Shown: positions 57,688 to 64,000 of the stretch, piece by piece | Position numbering within the stretch: position 1 is the first letter of the stretch | Layout of the letters: every line of letters begins with the position of its first letter | From: Encephalitozoon hellem ATCC 50504 | Taxonomy: Eukaryota > Microsporidia > Unikaryonidae | Length of the DNA: 64,000 nucleotides | Direction of reading: 5' to 3' | Assembly (NCBI RefSeq): GCF_000277815.2 | Contig: NW_004057897.1 | Coordinates: 1-64,000 of the forward strand | Made by a program: the position numbers and the translations under genes | The notes under the pieces: generated by a model | The model's input: only the letters and a program-made list of their open reading frames with translations | Told to the model about the DNA's origin: nothing | Databases searched by the model: none

Positions 57688-57918
57688 GGAGGTTCCCTCC
57701 AATGTAATTGTCCGATTCAGAACATTCTAATTTGGATGTTCCGAGCACTCTTCCTGAGGAGGCCTGCTTGCCTCATCAAATAAAATATATGGGAGTTTCT
57801 GAATACCAATAGGATTGCCCTGCCTCCACAAATGACATCCATGTAAGCTGTGCTTTACACTGTATCGAATGCATTCCTACCCGCCCTGCACCCATGGCTC
57901 AGCTGCTTTTCTATCGCA

Positions 57919-57930
57919 TTTGGCGCGAAA
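57919..57930. promoter_or_regulatory. palindromic E2F-type site upstream of H3
   Basis: TTTGGCGCGAAA, a full 12-bp dyad match to the E2F/DP consensus TTTSGCGCSAAA, 50 bp before the H3 ATG and 20 bp before its TATA box. It could make histone transcription peak in S phase. Confidence 0.5.
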
Positions 57931-57979
57931 ATCTCCCGGCAAATAAAATTATAAATATGTGTTAAGCGAAAGGACAAAA

Positions 57980-58402
57980 ATGTCAAGGACAAAGCAAACA
58001 GCTTCAAAAGCACTTGGGGGAAAGGCACCGAGAAAAGGTGTATCCATGAAGTCGATCCAATCCTCTGGATCCTCGTCTGTCATGGCCAAGAGAACAAGGT
58101 TTAAGGCTGGAGCTCTTGCTCTGAAGGAGATAAGGAAATACCAGAAGAGCACCGACCTGTTAATAAGAAAGAGGCCATTCCAAAGGATGGTTCGGGAGCT
58201 GTGCAAGGGGGGCGAGGGCATAAGGTTCCAGGCCTCTGCAATTGTTGCTTTCCAGGAGGCTGTCGAGAATTTCTTGACAAACCTTATGGAAGATGCCTAT
58301 AGATGTGTTCTTCATGCAAAGAGAGTGACTCTAATGCCAAAGGATATTTGTCTTGTGTATAAGATAAAGTACGCAAACATTCTGTATGCAGCTCTTGATT
58401 GA
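57980..58402 (+). CDS. histone H3
   Basis: 140 aa from the ATG at 57980 (MSRTKQTASKALGGKAPRK). The GTG-started extension upstream is disregarded. H3 K4, K9 and K14 are conserved, but the ARKS motif around K27 and the region around K79 are altered (RELCKGGEGIRFQASAI where others have REIAQDFKTDLRFQSSAV). KRVTLMPKDICL is the usual C-terminal histone-fold helix. It pairs with H4 from the divergent neighbour gene. Confidence 0.97.
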   Translation: MSRTKQTASKALGGKAPRKGVSMKSIQSSGSSSVMAKRTRFKAGALALKEIRKYQKSTDLLIRKRPFQRMVRELCKGGEGIRFQASAIVAFQEAVENFLTNLMEDAYRCVLHAKRVTLMPKDICLVYKIKYANILYAALD

Positions 58403-58454
58403 AATAAAGCATCTTCTTTACTTGTTGTGCGGCCCCTTCGGCCGAAGACGGCGA

Positions 58455-59141
58455 ATGAAATATTCAGAGTGTGTCTCAGCCCTCATGGGAGATACTGTTT
58501 ACATAGTCCATAGGCAGCTTGAAAGGATACCAACGATTCCGGGGGATGCCAAGACAGTTGATCTAAGGCGGAATAACATATCGAGAATGGCCTTGAACAG
58601 GGCTGAGCTTGTCGAGTATCTCGATCTTTCCGATAACAGAATAAAAGTGATTTCTGACCTCGAGAATTTACCGAGACTGAAGGTGCTGGATCTAAGCTAC
58701 AACTTGATATCGGACATCTCGATACCCCGCATGGGCATTGAGGAGCTGTATCTGATTTCAAACGACATCTCTGCAATCCACGGGCTGGACCTTCCCCGAA
58801 TTAAGAAGCTGGACATGGCTGTGAATGACATATGCAGGATTGAGAATCTGGAGAGCTGCATTGCATTGGAGGAGCTCTATCTCGGGAGCAACAGAATAAG
58901 GATAGTGGAGGGCTTGGAAAGGCTGACGAGCTTGAGGGTGTTGGACCTCCAAAACAACGAGATTGAGGCGGTTGATTGCTCCATGATACCCAGTAGTGTC
59001 GAGGTTCTTCTTCTTGGGGAGAACAGAGACCTCAGAGCATTGGAGAATATAGAGCACCTTCCTCGTCTCAGGATTCTTGGATTAGAGAAGACAAGTATAT
59101 CTGAGGGCATAGCAAGAGACGGTCTTACTGTTTGGAGGTGA
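58455..59141 (+). CDS. SDS22: SDS22-like protein phosphatase 1 regulator
   Basis: 228 aa from the ATG at 58455 (MKYSECVSAL); an upstream frame lacks an ATG in good context and would overlap H3. Eight LRRs of the Sds22 type (22 residues, with LxxLxxLxLxxNxI) fill most of it: VEYLDLSDNRIKVISDLENL, LKVLDLSYNLISDIS, LEELYLGSNRIRIVEGLERL. Sds22 binds PP1 catalytic subunit and directs it in mitosis. Length is about two thirds of yeast Sds22 (338 aa). Confidence 0.85.
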   Translation: MKYSECVSALMGDTVYIVHRQLERIPTIPGDAKTVDLRRNNISRMALNRAELVEYLDLSDNRIKVISDLENLPRLKVLDLSYNLISDISIPRMGIEELYLISNDISAIHGLDLPRIKKLDMAVNDICRIENLESCIALEELYLGSNRIRIVEGLERLTSLRVLDLQNNEIEAVDCSMIPSSVEVLLLGENRDLRALENIEHLPRLRILGLEKTSISEGIARDGLTVWR

Positions 59142-59191
59142 TTCTTGGAGATTTGGCAAATAAAAATGAGTTCCTTGCTTTGGAAGGTACA

Positions 59192-59362
59192 ATGCCTACT
59201 TTTCTGAATAAGGATACCACCAAAACATTACCCATGGAGAGGCATCCTGAAAAAGAAGACAGGAAAGAACTGTTTGACATTCTAGGCCTGATCAAGAGAT
59301 CAGATGAGTTCTGGCTTGAGGATGACGACAGAGTCAGTTTAACTAACAGGTTTGTTGTGTAA
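59192..59362 (+). CDS. possible 56-aa hypothetical protein
   Basis: 56 aa from the ATG at 59192. The frame is open to 59132 but with only a TTG there. Acidic C-terminal half with helix-friendly residues (ELFDILGLIKRSDEFWLEDD). It occupies the gap between SDS22 and the MscS-like gene, with about 50 bp and 100 bp on either side. It looks protein-like, but the length makes it uncertain. Confidence 0.4.
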   Translation: MPTFLNKDTTKTLPMERHPEKEDRKELFDILGLIKRSDEFWLEDDDRVSLTNRFVV

Positions 59363-59463
59363 CCAAAAGGGAAAAATTAAAGTAGCTTTCTTATGAAGAT
59401 GTTTTCGAAGTGTTCTACAACATTGTGTCCTGATGAAGAAATTTCCTAGAAAAGCCATCCCAT

Positions 59464-59793
59464 ATGTTATCTGGAAGGTCAGTCTTGAAGTTTCCATTTC
59501 TCAGCCTCAGAAAGAGTGCTTCGGAAAGCATTGTCCCCAGGGTTGCACTGTCAATGGCTATGCTCAAGCCCATTAGTGTCATAATGCCAAAGGTCCTCAG
59601 CGACAATCTATATAAGGGAGCAATGGCACTCGCAACCTGTCCATTTGGAGTCGGGGACAAGATCAAAATTGATAAGTATGACGGGGTTGTTAAAAACATA
59701 AGCTTCTGGTATGTAATGCTGGAGAGGGGAAAGGGCTATGTGTTTATCCCTACATCTCACATGTACAACACCGTTGTTGAGCTATTAAAATAG
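59464..59793 (+). CDS. small MscS-like mechanosensitive channel protein
   Basis: 109 aa with CCC 3-5 bp before the ATG. Residues 45-75 match the pore helix and the entry into the beta domain of MscS: LSDNLYKGAMALATCPFGVGDKIKI, corresponding to 'LxNxxxGxxLLxxRPFxVGDxIxV'. A short beta strand region follows (KYDGVVKNISFWYVMLERG, then YVFIPTSHMYNTVV, corresponding to 'VxGxVxxIxxRxTxLRxxDGxxxxIPNS'). The usual TM1, TM2 and C-terminal domain are missing. Whether it makes a channel alone is unknown. Confidence 0.7.
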   Translation: MLSGRSVLKFPFLSLRKSASESIVPRVALSMAMLKPISVIMPKVLSDNLYKGAMALATCPFGVGDKIKIDKYDGVVKNISFWYVMLERGKGYVFIPTSHMYNTVVELLK

Positions 59794-59847
59794 TCTTGGC
59801 CCAGGGCCTTACCGAGATGAAGTCTATGAATGGTAAATAAATAGGGT

Positions 59848-61374
59848 TTATTCTCTTGTTCTTTCTCTGGGTCTGCACTTGACAATTGCATCACACTTAA
59901 CTATCATTTGCGCAGCCTCGGATGCGGCTTTGATAATGCGGTGCTTGATTCTGAAACTGTCAATCACCCCGGCTTCTTTCATACAGCCTACACCTCCACT
60001 CCTTACATTCACCCCGTAGCTTACCTTTTCAGAATTATGCTCTGCTCTTAAATTTGCCTTTATCTCTTCTCCGTTGTATCCTCCATTATCTGCAAGTATC
60101 TTTGGAATTTGCTGCAAGGCATTTGAAAACGCCAAAATGGCCTCACTTTCAACACCAGGAACCTCCATGGCATAATTGTTCAGTGCAACAGCCATCGCCA
60201 TCTCGCTTGACCCTCCTCCGTAAACAACACGCGGGTCCTCTTTTATTTTTGAGAGAACACATAGTGCATCGTGGACACTTCTTTCTGCCTCATCCAGCAT
60301 CTCCCTTGACGATCCACATAAAACAATGGTACTTGCTCCACCTCTCACTCCACTGAACTTTATCACTCTCTCGTTCCCAACATAGACATTCTTGACATTC
60401 TTACATGTACCGTAGGAAGACTCGTCTATACTGTCGAAGGTGCTCAGTATTTTCCCCCCAAGCACATTGGAAAGCCTTTCAACCCCATCGAAGTCTGCAT
60501 GCTCGATCGCCTGGATTCCTTTTATCCTCAAGAGCTGGAGAGGATGGTCGTATATCAGCTGTCTGTTGATGAACATGTTAATCCCATTCTGCGAAATGCG
60601 CTCGACCTTCTCCCGAACCTTGTCCTTCTCCATCTTTTCCATCTCCTCTAGCTCGCTAACAGAAGACACATTGATCTTTGCACCAAATATCTTGATCTTG
60701 TCCTGATCCATGCTAGTATTAGCTATCAGGATCTTTGGGTCATTTACTTCCTCTATTCTAATGTCCTTTTTCAGAAGAAACCCGTCGTCAAGATACGAGT
60801 CCTCAAGCTTTCCAGAGCACTTGATTATCTGTATAAGATTTAAGTCGCTCCTCCCCTCAAGATTTTCAACAGCATTGACGCAAATATCGCAGAACTTCTC
60901 CAGATCATACTTCAAGACCTTGGAGCACAGGGTAGTCCTAACAAGCTTGGCGAGGTCTTCCTTGCTAGGCTTAAAGCTAATCTTGTCCAGCGTCTCCTCA
61001 CACTTTGCCTGCGCCATTCTGTATCCCTTGAGGATCTTTGTTGGGTGTATCTCCATCTTGCTAGCCTCCTTCACAAGTAAGCTTGCCAGAATGGCAACAG
61101 ACGTTGTCCCATCTCCTTCCTCCCAGTCCTGCCCGGTGCTTGAGTCAATCAATATCCTAGCAGATGGACTGTCAATCATAAGGTTCTTGAGAATAAATGC
61201 CCCATCATTAGTTACATTGACACTCTGTCCCTTCAACATCTTGAGCATCCCCTTCGGCCCAAGCGTCGTCTTCAGTATGTCGCCCACAATGTCCGTTCCT
61301 GCAATAATAGTCCTCTTTGCATCGTCACCTTTTTCCTCTGTGGTGCCTAGATTTGCGTGGCTGAAGATGTTCAT
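59848..61374 (-). CDS. CCT2: CCT/TRiC chaperonin subunit beta
   Basis: 508 aa, normal for CCT. Group II chaperonin motifs are VTNDGAFILKNL, GDGTTSVAIL (ATP site) and GGGSSEMAMA. The N-terminal NIFSHANLGTTEEKGDDAKR and the 'LGPKGM(L)K' stretch are of the beta type. The complex folds actin, tubulin and WD proteins. Convergent with the MscS-like gene, 54 bp apart, and divergent from NIC96, only 33 bp between starts. Confidence 0.9.
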   Translation of the reverse strand: MNIFSHANLGTTEEKGDDAKRTIIAGTDIVGDILKTTLGPKGMLKMLKGQSVNVTNDGAFILKNLMIDSPSARILIDSSTGQDWEEGDGTTSVAILASLLVKEASKMEIHPTKILKGYRMAQAKCEETLDKISFKPSKEDLAKLVRTTLCSKVLKYDLEKFCDICVNAVENLEGRSDLNLIQIIKCSGKLEDSYLDDGFLLKKDIRIEEVNDPKILIANTSMDQDKIKIFGAKINVSSVSELEEMEKMEKDKVREKVERISQNGINMFINRQLIYDHPLQLLRIKGIQAIEHADFDGVERLSNVLGGKILSTFDSIDESSYGTCKNVKNVYVGNERVIKFSGVRGGASTIVLCGSSREMLDEAERSVHDALCVLSKIKEDPRVVYGGGSSEMAMAVALNNYAMEVPGVESEAILAFSNALQQIPKILADNGGYNGEEIKANLRAEHNSEKVSYGVNVRSGGVGCMKEAGVIDSFRIKHRIIKAASEAAQMIVKCDAIVKCRPRERTRE

Positions 61375-61407
61375 CCGGGGTGAAAATTTTGTTCTTCTTG
61401 TAAGCCC

Positions 61408-63219
61408 ATGAACGAGGAATTCCTAGTGGCTCCGCTTGTTATGAAGCCTACAAGGATATACAACTATACCCAGCTAATAGCATGCCTCAAGGTAAAGCAA
61501 AAGAAGCTTGCAAAGTACAAGGCCACCATACAGCCAACGCCCCTCAAGAATGTCCTCAGGCCGAAGCAGTGCAGATTTGATGTGGAGGACGTGGTTAATG
61601 GGTTTCTACATGAAAGGCTTAGGTCTAAGCAAAGAGAGCATGAGAAGTCTGTGGGAAAGGTATTTTCACAGTGTGTCAAGAAACACATCAAGGAGCTGAA
61701 AAGAGAGAACGATCTTTTTGTTGTTGGAAGCAGCAAGATCAGTGGAAAGATCAGGGTCTTGGAAGAGGTGTTTGATAAGGATGCCGACGACAAGGAGGGG
61801 GTCCTGGTCTCCAGAATGGGTGAGAAGAGCAAGTACTTTGACGATGCCTTTCTGTTTGACATGTACATGTTCCTCAAGCACTCAAGGCCCTCGGATAGCT
61901 TTGACCAGGAAATCAAGTTCCTTGGAGATGAATATCTGAGGTATGTGGAGAGGTTCTTAAAGGAGAATGCCGACAAGATCAAGGAGCCTCTCAGGGGGAA
62001 CGAAGACAAGATCTCGGTATTTACCAAACTTCGCTACAGTAAAGAAGAGTATGGGCTCGAGGTCTACGAAGGGAGGTACATGTTTGCGGAGTTGTATACT
62101 CTTTTCAGATGCGGGCTCCTGGACTCTGTGAGGAACCTTCTTGAGAGGTTCCACGTTTTTTTCGAACACATCTCGCACAGGTTCAAAACGAGCTTTGGAA
62201 ACTGGATGTCCACAAAGTCAAGGCCTGCCGTTCCTGTGAAGATAGGGGGGGCTGACGACCTCTTCAAGGCATTTCTCCTTGGACTAATGGACGAGAGAAA
62301 CAGGAGGATGGATGAACGGATTATTGGTAGCATTGAAGACTTTGTGTGGGTGTACTTAATTTCGATGAACGAAGGGGGGTCTGCTTCTGAAGTCCTGAAG
62401 ATGTTCAGGAATTACCAGAATCCAAAGGGGCTTTTCCTTGCATATGTGATGCTAAAGGACTATGACAAAGCGATGAGCTTGATGTTCAAGGGAGACTTTC
62501 CCATAATTCCCTCGTACTTCATAATGAAGACCCTTTGCCTTCGATGTACAAATAAGAAGGTGTTTGTGGACTTTGTGTTCTTGGCAGCCTCTAGGTTTTC
62601 TTCAACGCAGAAAAAGGTTGAGCTCATAAGCTCTCTAAAGGCTACAATAGAGGGGTACTATGATATAGTTCCTGAGATGATAGTCAAGATGGAGCTGTAT
62701 GATGTTCTTGGAATTGATTCTGGGGCCTGTCTGTATCTCGATAAGAAGGTCAACCAAAAGGTCATTGAGATATTGAAGGGAAAGAACGAGAAGAAGAAGC
62801 TGATCAAGCTCTACTATCTTATTGATGACGAGACGCTTGTTGTAGACCTCATTAACGAAGCCATAACCGAGGCGATTCTCTCTGACACAGACATAGATGA
62901 GTATCTTGAGATTATTGAGTACTATGAGAAGGTGGAGAGTACGAAGCAGACAAGGGTGATGGCCGCCTTGAAGAGCTTCTACCTATTTAAGAAGAGCCCT
63001 TCCTCCTCTACTCTCGGAGCCACACCGTTACTGGACCCTGACTTTGACTTGAGCAGCTTTAAATATGTTGTTGAGAAGATATTCAAGTCTGCGTGTGATG
63101 TTGTGGAGAAGGTGGGAGACAACGAGATGGCAAGAACGCTGTTTAAGCTTTGCGGGGTCCTTGGGCTTGGAGAAGAGATGTCTGGCTATGCAAACAGGCA
63201 TCTTGTACTACTTATATGA
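61408..63219 (+). CDS. NIC96: NIC96/NUP93-like nucleoporin
   Basis: 603 aa, almost all alpha-helical. The C-terminal part has the Nic96 pattern of paired helices: EGYYDIVPEMIVKMELYD, then CLYLDKKVNQKVIEILKGKN, KKKLIKLYYLIDDETLVVDL, then INEAITEAIL. It anchors the inner ring of the nuclear pore. Yeast Nic96 is 839 aa; the N-terminal 250 residues seem shortened. ATG directly after CCC. Head-to-head with CCT2. Confidence 0.75.
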   Translation: MNEEFLVAPLVMKPTRIYNYTQLIACLKVKQKKLAKYKATIQPTPLKNVLRPKQCRFDVEDVVNGFLHERLRSKQREHEKSVGKVFSQCVKKHIKELKRENDLFVVGSSKISGKIRVLEEVFDKDADDKEGVLVSRMGEKSKYFDDAFLFDMYMFLKHSRPSDSFDQEIKFLGDEYLRYVERFLKENADKIKEPLRGNEDKISVFTKLRYSKEEYGLEVYEGRYMFAELYTLFRCGLLDSVRNLLERFHVFFEHISHRFKTSFGNWMSTKSRPAVPVKIGGADDLFKAFLLGLMDERNRRMDERIIGSIEDFVWVYLISMNEGGSASEVLKMFRNYQNPKGLFLAYVMLKDYDKAMSLMFKGDFPIIPSYFIMKTLCLRCTNKKVFVDFVFLAASRFSSTQKKVELISSLKATIEGYYDIVPEMIVKMELYDVLGIDSGACLYLDKKVNQKVIEILKGKNEKKKLIKLYYLIDDETLVVDLINEAITEAILSDTDIDEYLEIIEYYEKVESTKQTRVMAALKSFYLFKKSPSSSTLGATPLLDPDFDLSSFKYVVEKIFKSACDVVEKVGDNEMARTLFKLCGVLGLGEEMSGYANRHLVLLI

Positions 63220-63273
63220 GGCTCTTTGGATTAGCACGTGGTAAATTCCCTGCCTGAGATAACCCATAGGCTT

Positions 63274-64000
63274 ATGAAGTTCAATTCTGCAGATTTTCCC
63301 ATTATGAACAGGATGGTAGTAGCTAGAGAAGATGGAATACATTATGAGATTGAGAAGAACAGCCTAGCAGACACATGGGACAGGCTATTAGAATACTACA
63401 ATAAAAAGATTTTGGAAGAGCACAAGGAGGAGTTTGAGGAGGAAGAGCTTTATAGGATGCTCTGTAAGGCAAGGATTGAGGTGGAGACAGGGCAGAAAGT
63501 GTACGAGCTGGTTGAAAAGGGAGTACTCGGGACATACAAGGTGAGGCCACGGAATGTAGACAGATGCGAGTTCAAAGGGTTTATTCTGGATGCATGCATC
63601 AGACTGCTGAAGAAGGGATGTTCCGAGCTAGAGGATGCGATTAAGAAGGAAGAAAGAGTGTGGAGGAGTGTGGAAGGGATTGGGGTGCCTACAAAGTTGG
63701 TGAGTGGAGAGGTTCGGGTATATGTAACGGACACACAATACCTGGTTGCAAATGAAGAGGGGGGTTATGTGTGCTCGAATGACTGGAATCCCCGTGGACT
63801 AACATGCAGCATTAGGTATATGGATGTTCACCTTGAATGCTCCGTGCTTCCAAAGAGTGGCATGAACATGGTTGACATGGCCAGAGAGTACTTTCTCGAG
63901 AGGTCGATTATGCAGGAATTTTCGAGGAATGATATTGAAATCAAGATAGCAGAAGTAGAAGAGCCTTCTGAGAAGAACGATGCAATCTGTGCATACGTGG
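63274..64000 (+). CDS. unidentified protein, cut by the right edge
   Basis: Open frame from the ATG at 63274 (MKFNSADFPIMNRMVV) to the window end, at least 242 residues with no stop. Residues are well mixed and coding-like. A helix with LEEHKEEFEEEEL and a cluster CSNDWNPRGLTCSIRY are visible, without a family I recognise. The frame is also open back to 63235 without an ATG, so the start could lie slightly upstream via splicing. Confidence 0.7.
   Translation, partial: MKFNSADFPIMNRMVVAREDGIHYEIEKNSLADTWDRLLEYYNKKILEEHKEEFEEEELYRMLCKARIEVETGQKVYELVEKGVLGTYKVRPRNVDRCEFKGFILDACIRLLKKGCSELEDAIKKEERVWRSVEGIGVPTKLVSGEVRVYVTDTQYLVANEEGGYVCSNDWNPRGLTCSIRYMDVHLECSVLPKSGMNMVDMAREYFLERSIMQEFSRNDIEIKIAEVEEPSEKNDAICAYV

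Larger units (their letters stand above)
57644..57979. promoter_or_regulatory. shared histone H4/H3 promoter region
   Basis: 336 bp, the longest gene-free stretch of the window. On the H3 side are TTTGGCGCGAAA (57919-57930) and a TATA box TATAAATA (57950-57957). On the H4 side are TTTGGCGG (57680-57687) and an AT-rich TATA-like run on the minus strand (around 57667-57675). The middle (about 57780-57900) is GC-richer and has small hairpins, but no convincing ORF or RNA gene is seen. Confidence 0.6.

Noticed and set aside
57644..57979. Search for a small gene or RNA between H4 and H3
   Set aside because: Only tiny frames (under 35 codons) and weak hairpins; better explained as promoter DNA.
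58386..58454. Upstream extension of SDS22 overlapping the H3 stop
   Set aside because: No ATG in good context; the internal ATG at 58455 fits the LRR cap and avoids the overlap.
61464..62027. 187-codon minus-strand frame inside NIC96
   Set aside because: Shadow of a helical coding strand; composition rich in S, L and T with no domain.
1..64000. Transposons, CRISPR arrays, tandem repeats and rDNA units
   Set aside because: No recognisable transposase or integrase and no regular repeat array. The TERT reverse transcriptase is not a retroelement. The only rRNA seen is 5S.

Overview
The window reads as nuclear DNA of a microsporidian of the Encephalitozoon/Ordospora type. Reasons: about 52 protein genes in 64 kb (roughly 1.2 kb per gene), intergenic gaps mostly under 150 bp, eukaryotic proteins much shorter than their yeast or animal counterparts (telomerase 813 aa, alpha-actinin 565 aa, Cdc6-like 266 aa), CCC or GGG runs just upstream of many start codons, and tiny introns (30 and 33 bp) at the extreme 5' end of SEC61 and RPL39 whose branch point abuts the 3' splice site. 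I cannot fix the species by eye.

Layout. 1-4.7 kb looks like a chromosome-end fringe: a decayed membrane/coiled-coil gene, a secreted leucine-rich-repeat (LRR) protein and two orphan membrane proteins. From GWT1 (GPI-anchor acyltransferase) onward the content is conserved core. 3.3-14 kb: GWT1, eIF5B, TAF2, BRE1 and small unknowns. 14-24 kb: SEC61 alpha (with intron), KAE1, a DEAH-box helicase, SEC16, YPT6/Rab6 and a SCY1 pseudokinase, so the secretory pathway is well represented. 24-29 kb: two divergently transcribed LRR proteins with C-terminal cysteine pairs, a PDS5-like HEAT protein and a CDC6/ORC1-type ATPase. 29-36.5 kb: a DHHC palmitoyltransferase, a DONSON-like protein, RPC82, TAF4, EDC3 and two unknowns. 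36.5-42 kb: alpha-actinin, a RhoGAP and telomerase reverse transcriptase. 42-50 kb: proteasome alpha-7, MPE1, NOC3, NOB1, ESF1, RPL39 (with intron) and other small genes. 50-57 kb: mRNA guanylyltransferase, a 5S rRNA gene, RAD26/CSB and DNA polymerase delta. 57-64 kb: a divergent histone H4/H3 pair, SDS22, a tiny MscS-like protein, CCT2, NIC96 and an unidentified gene cut by the right edge.

Functional themes are chromatin and transcription (TAF2, TAF4, BRE1, H3, H4, RPC82, RAD26), replication and chromosome maintenance (POL3, CDC6-like, DONSON-like, PDS5-like, TERT), RNA processing and ribosome assembly (MPE1, CEG1, EDC3, NOC3, NOB1, ESF1), and membrane traffic. Genes lie on both strands without operons; several neighbours share short divergent promoters. 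I saw no canonical tRNA, transposon or CRISPR array.

The items most worth a second look are the two introns (one hides a 52-aa ribosomal protein that has no long open frame), E2F-type sites in the H3/H4 promoter, the DONSON-like and MscS-like proteins, the histone H3 that has lost its K79 and K27 contexts, three possible small RNA genes and the left-edge pseudogene.
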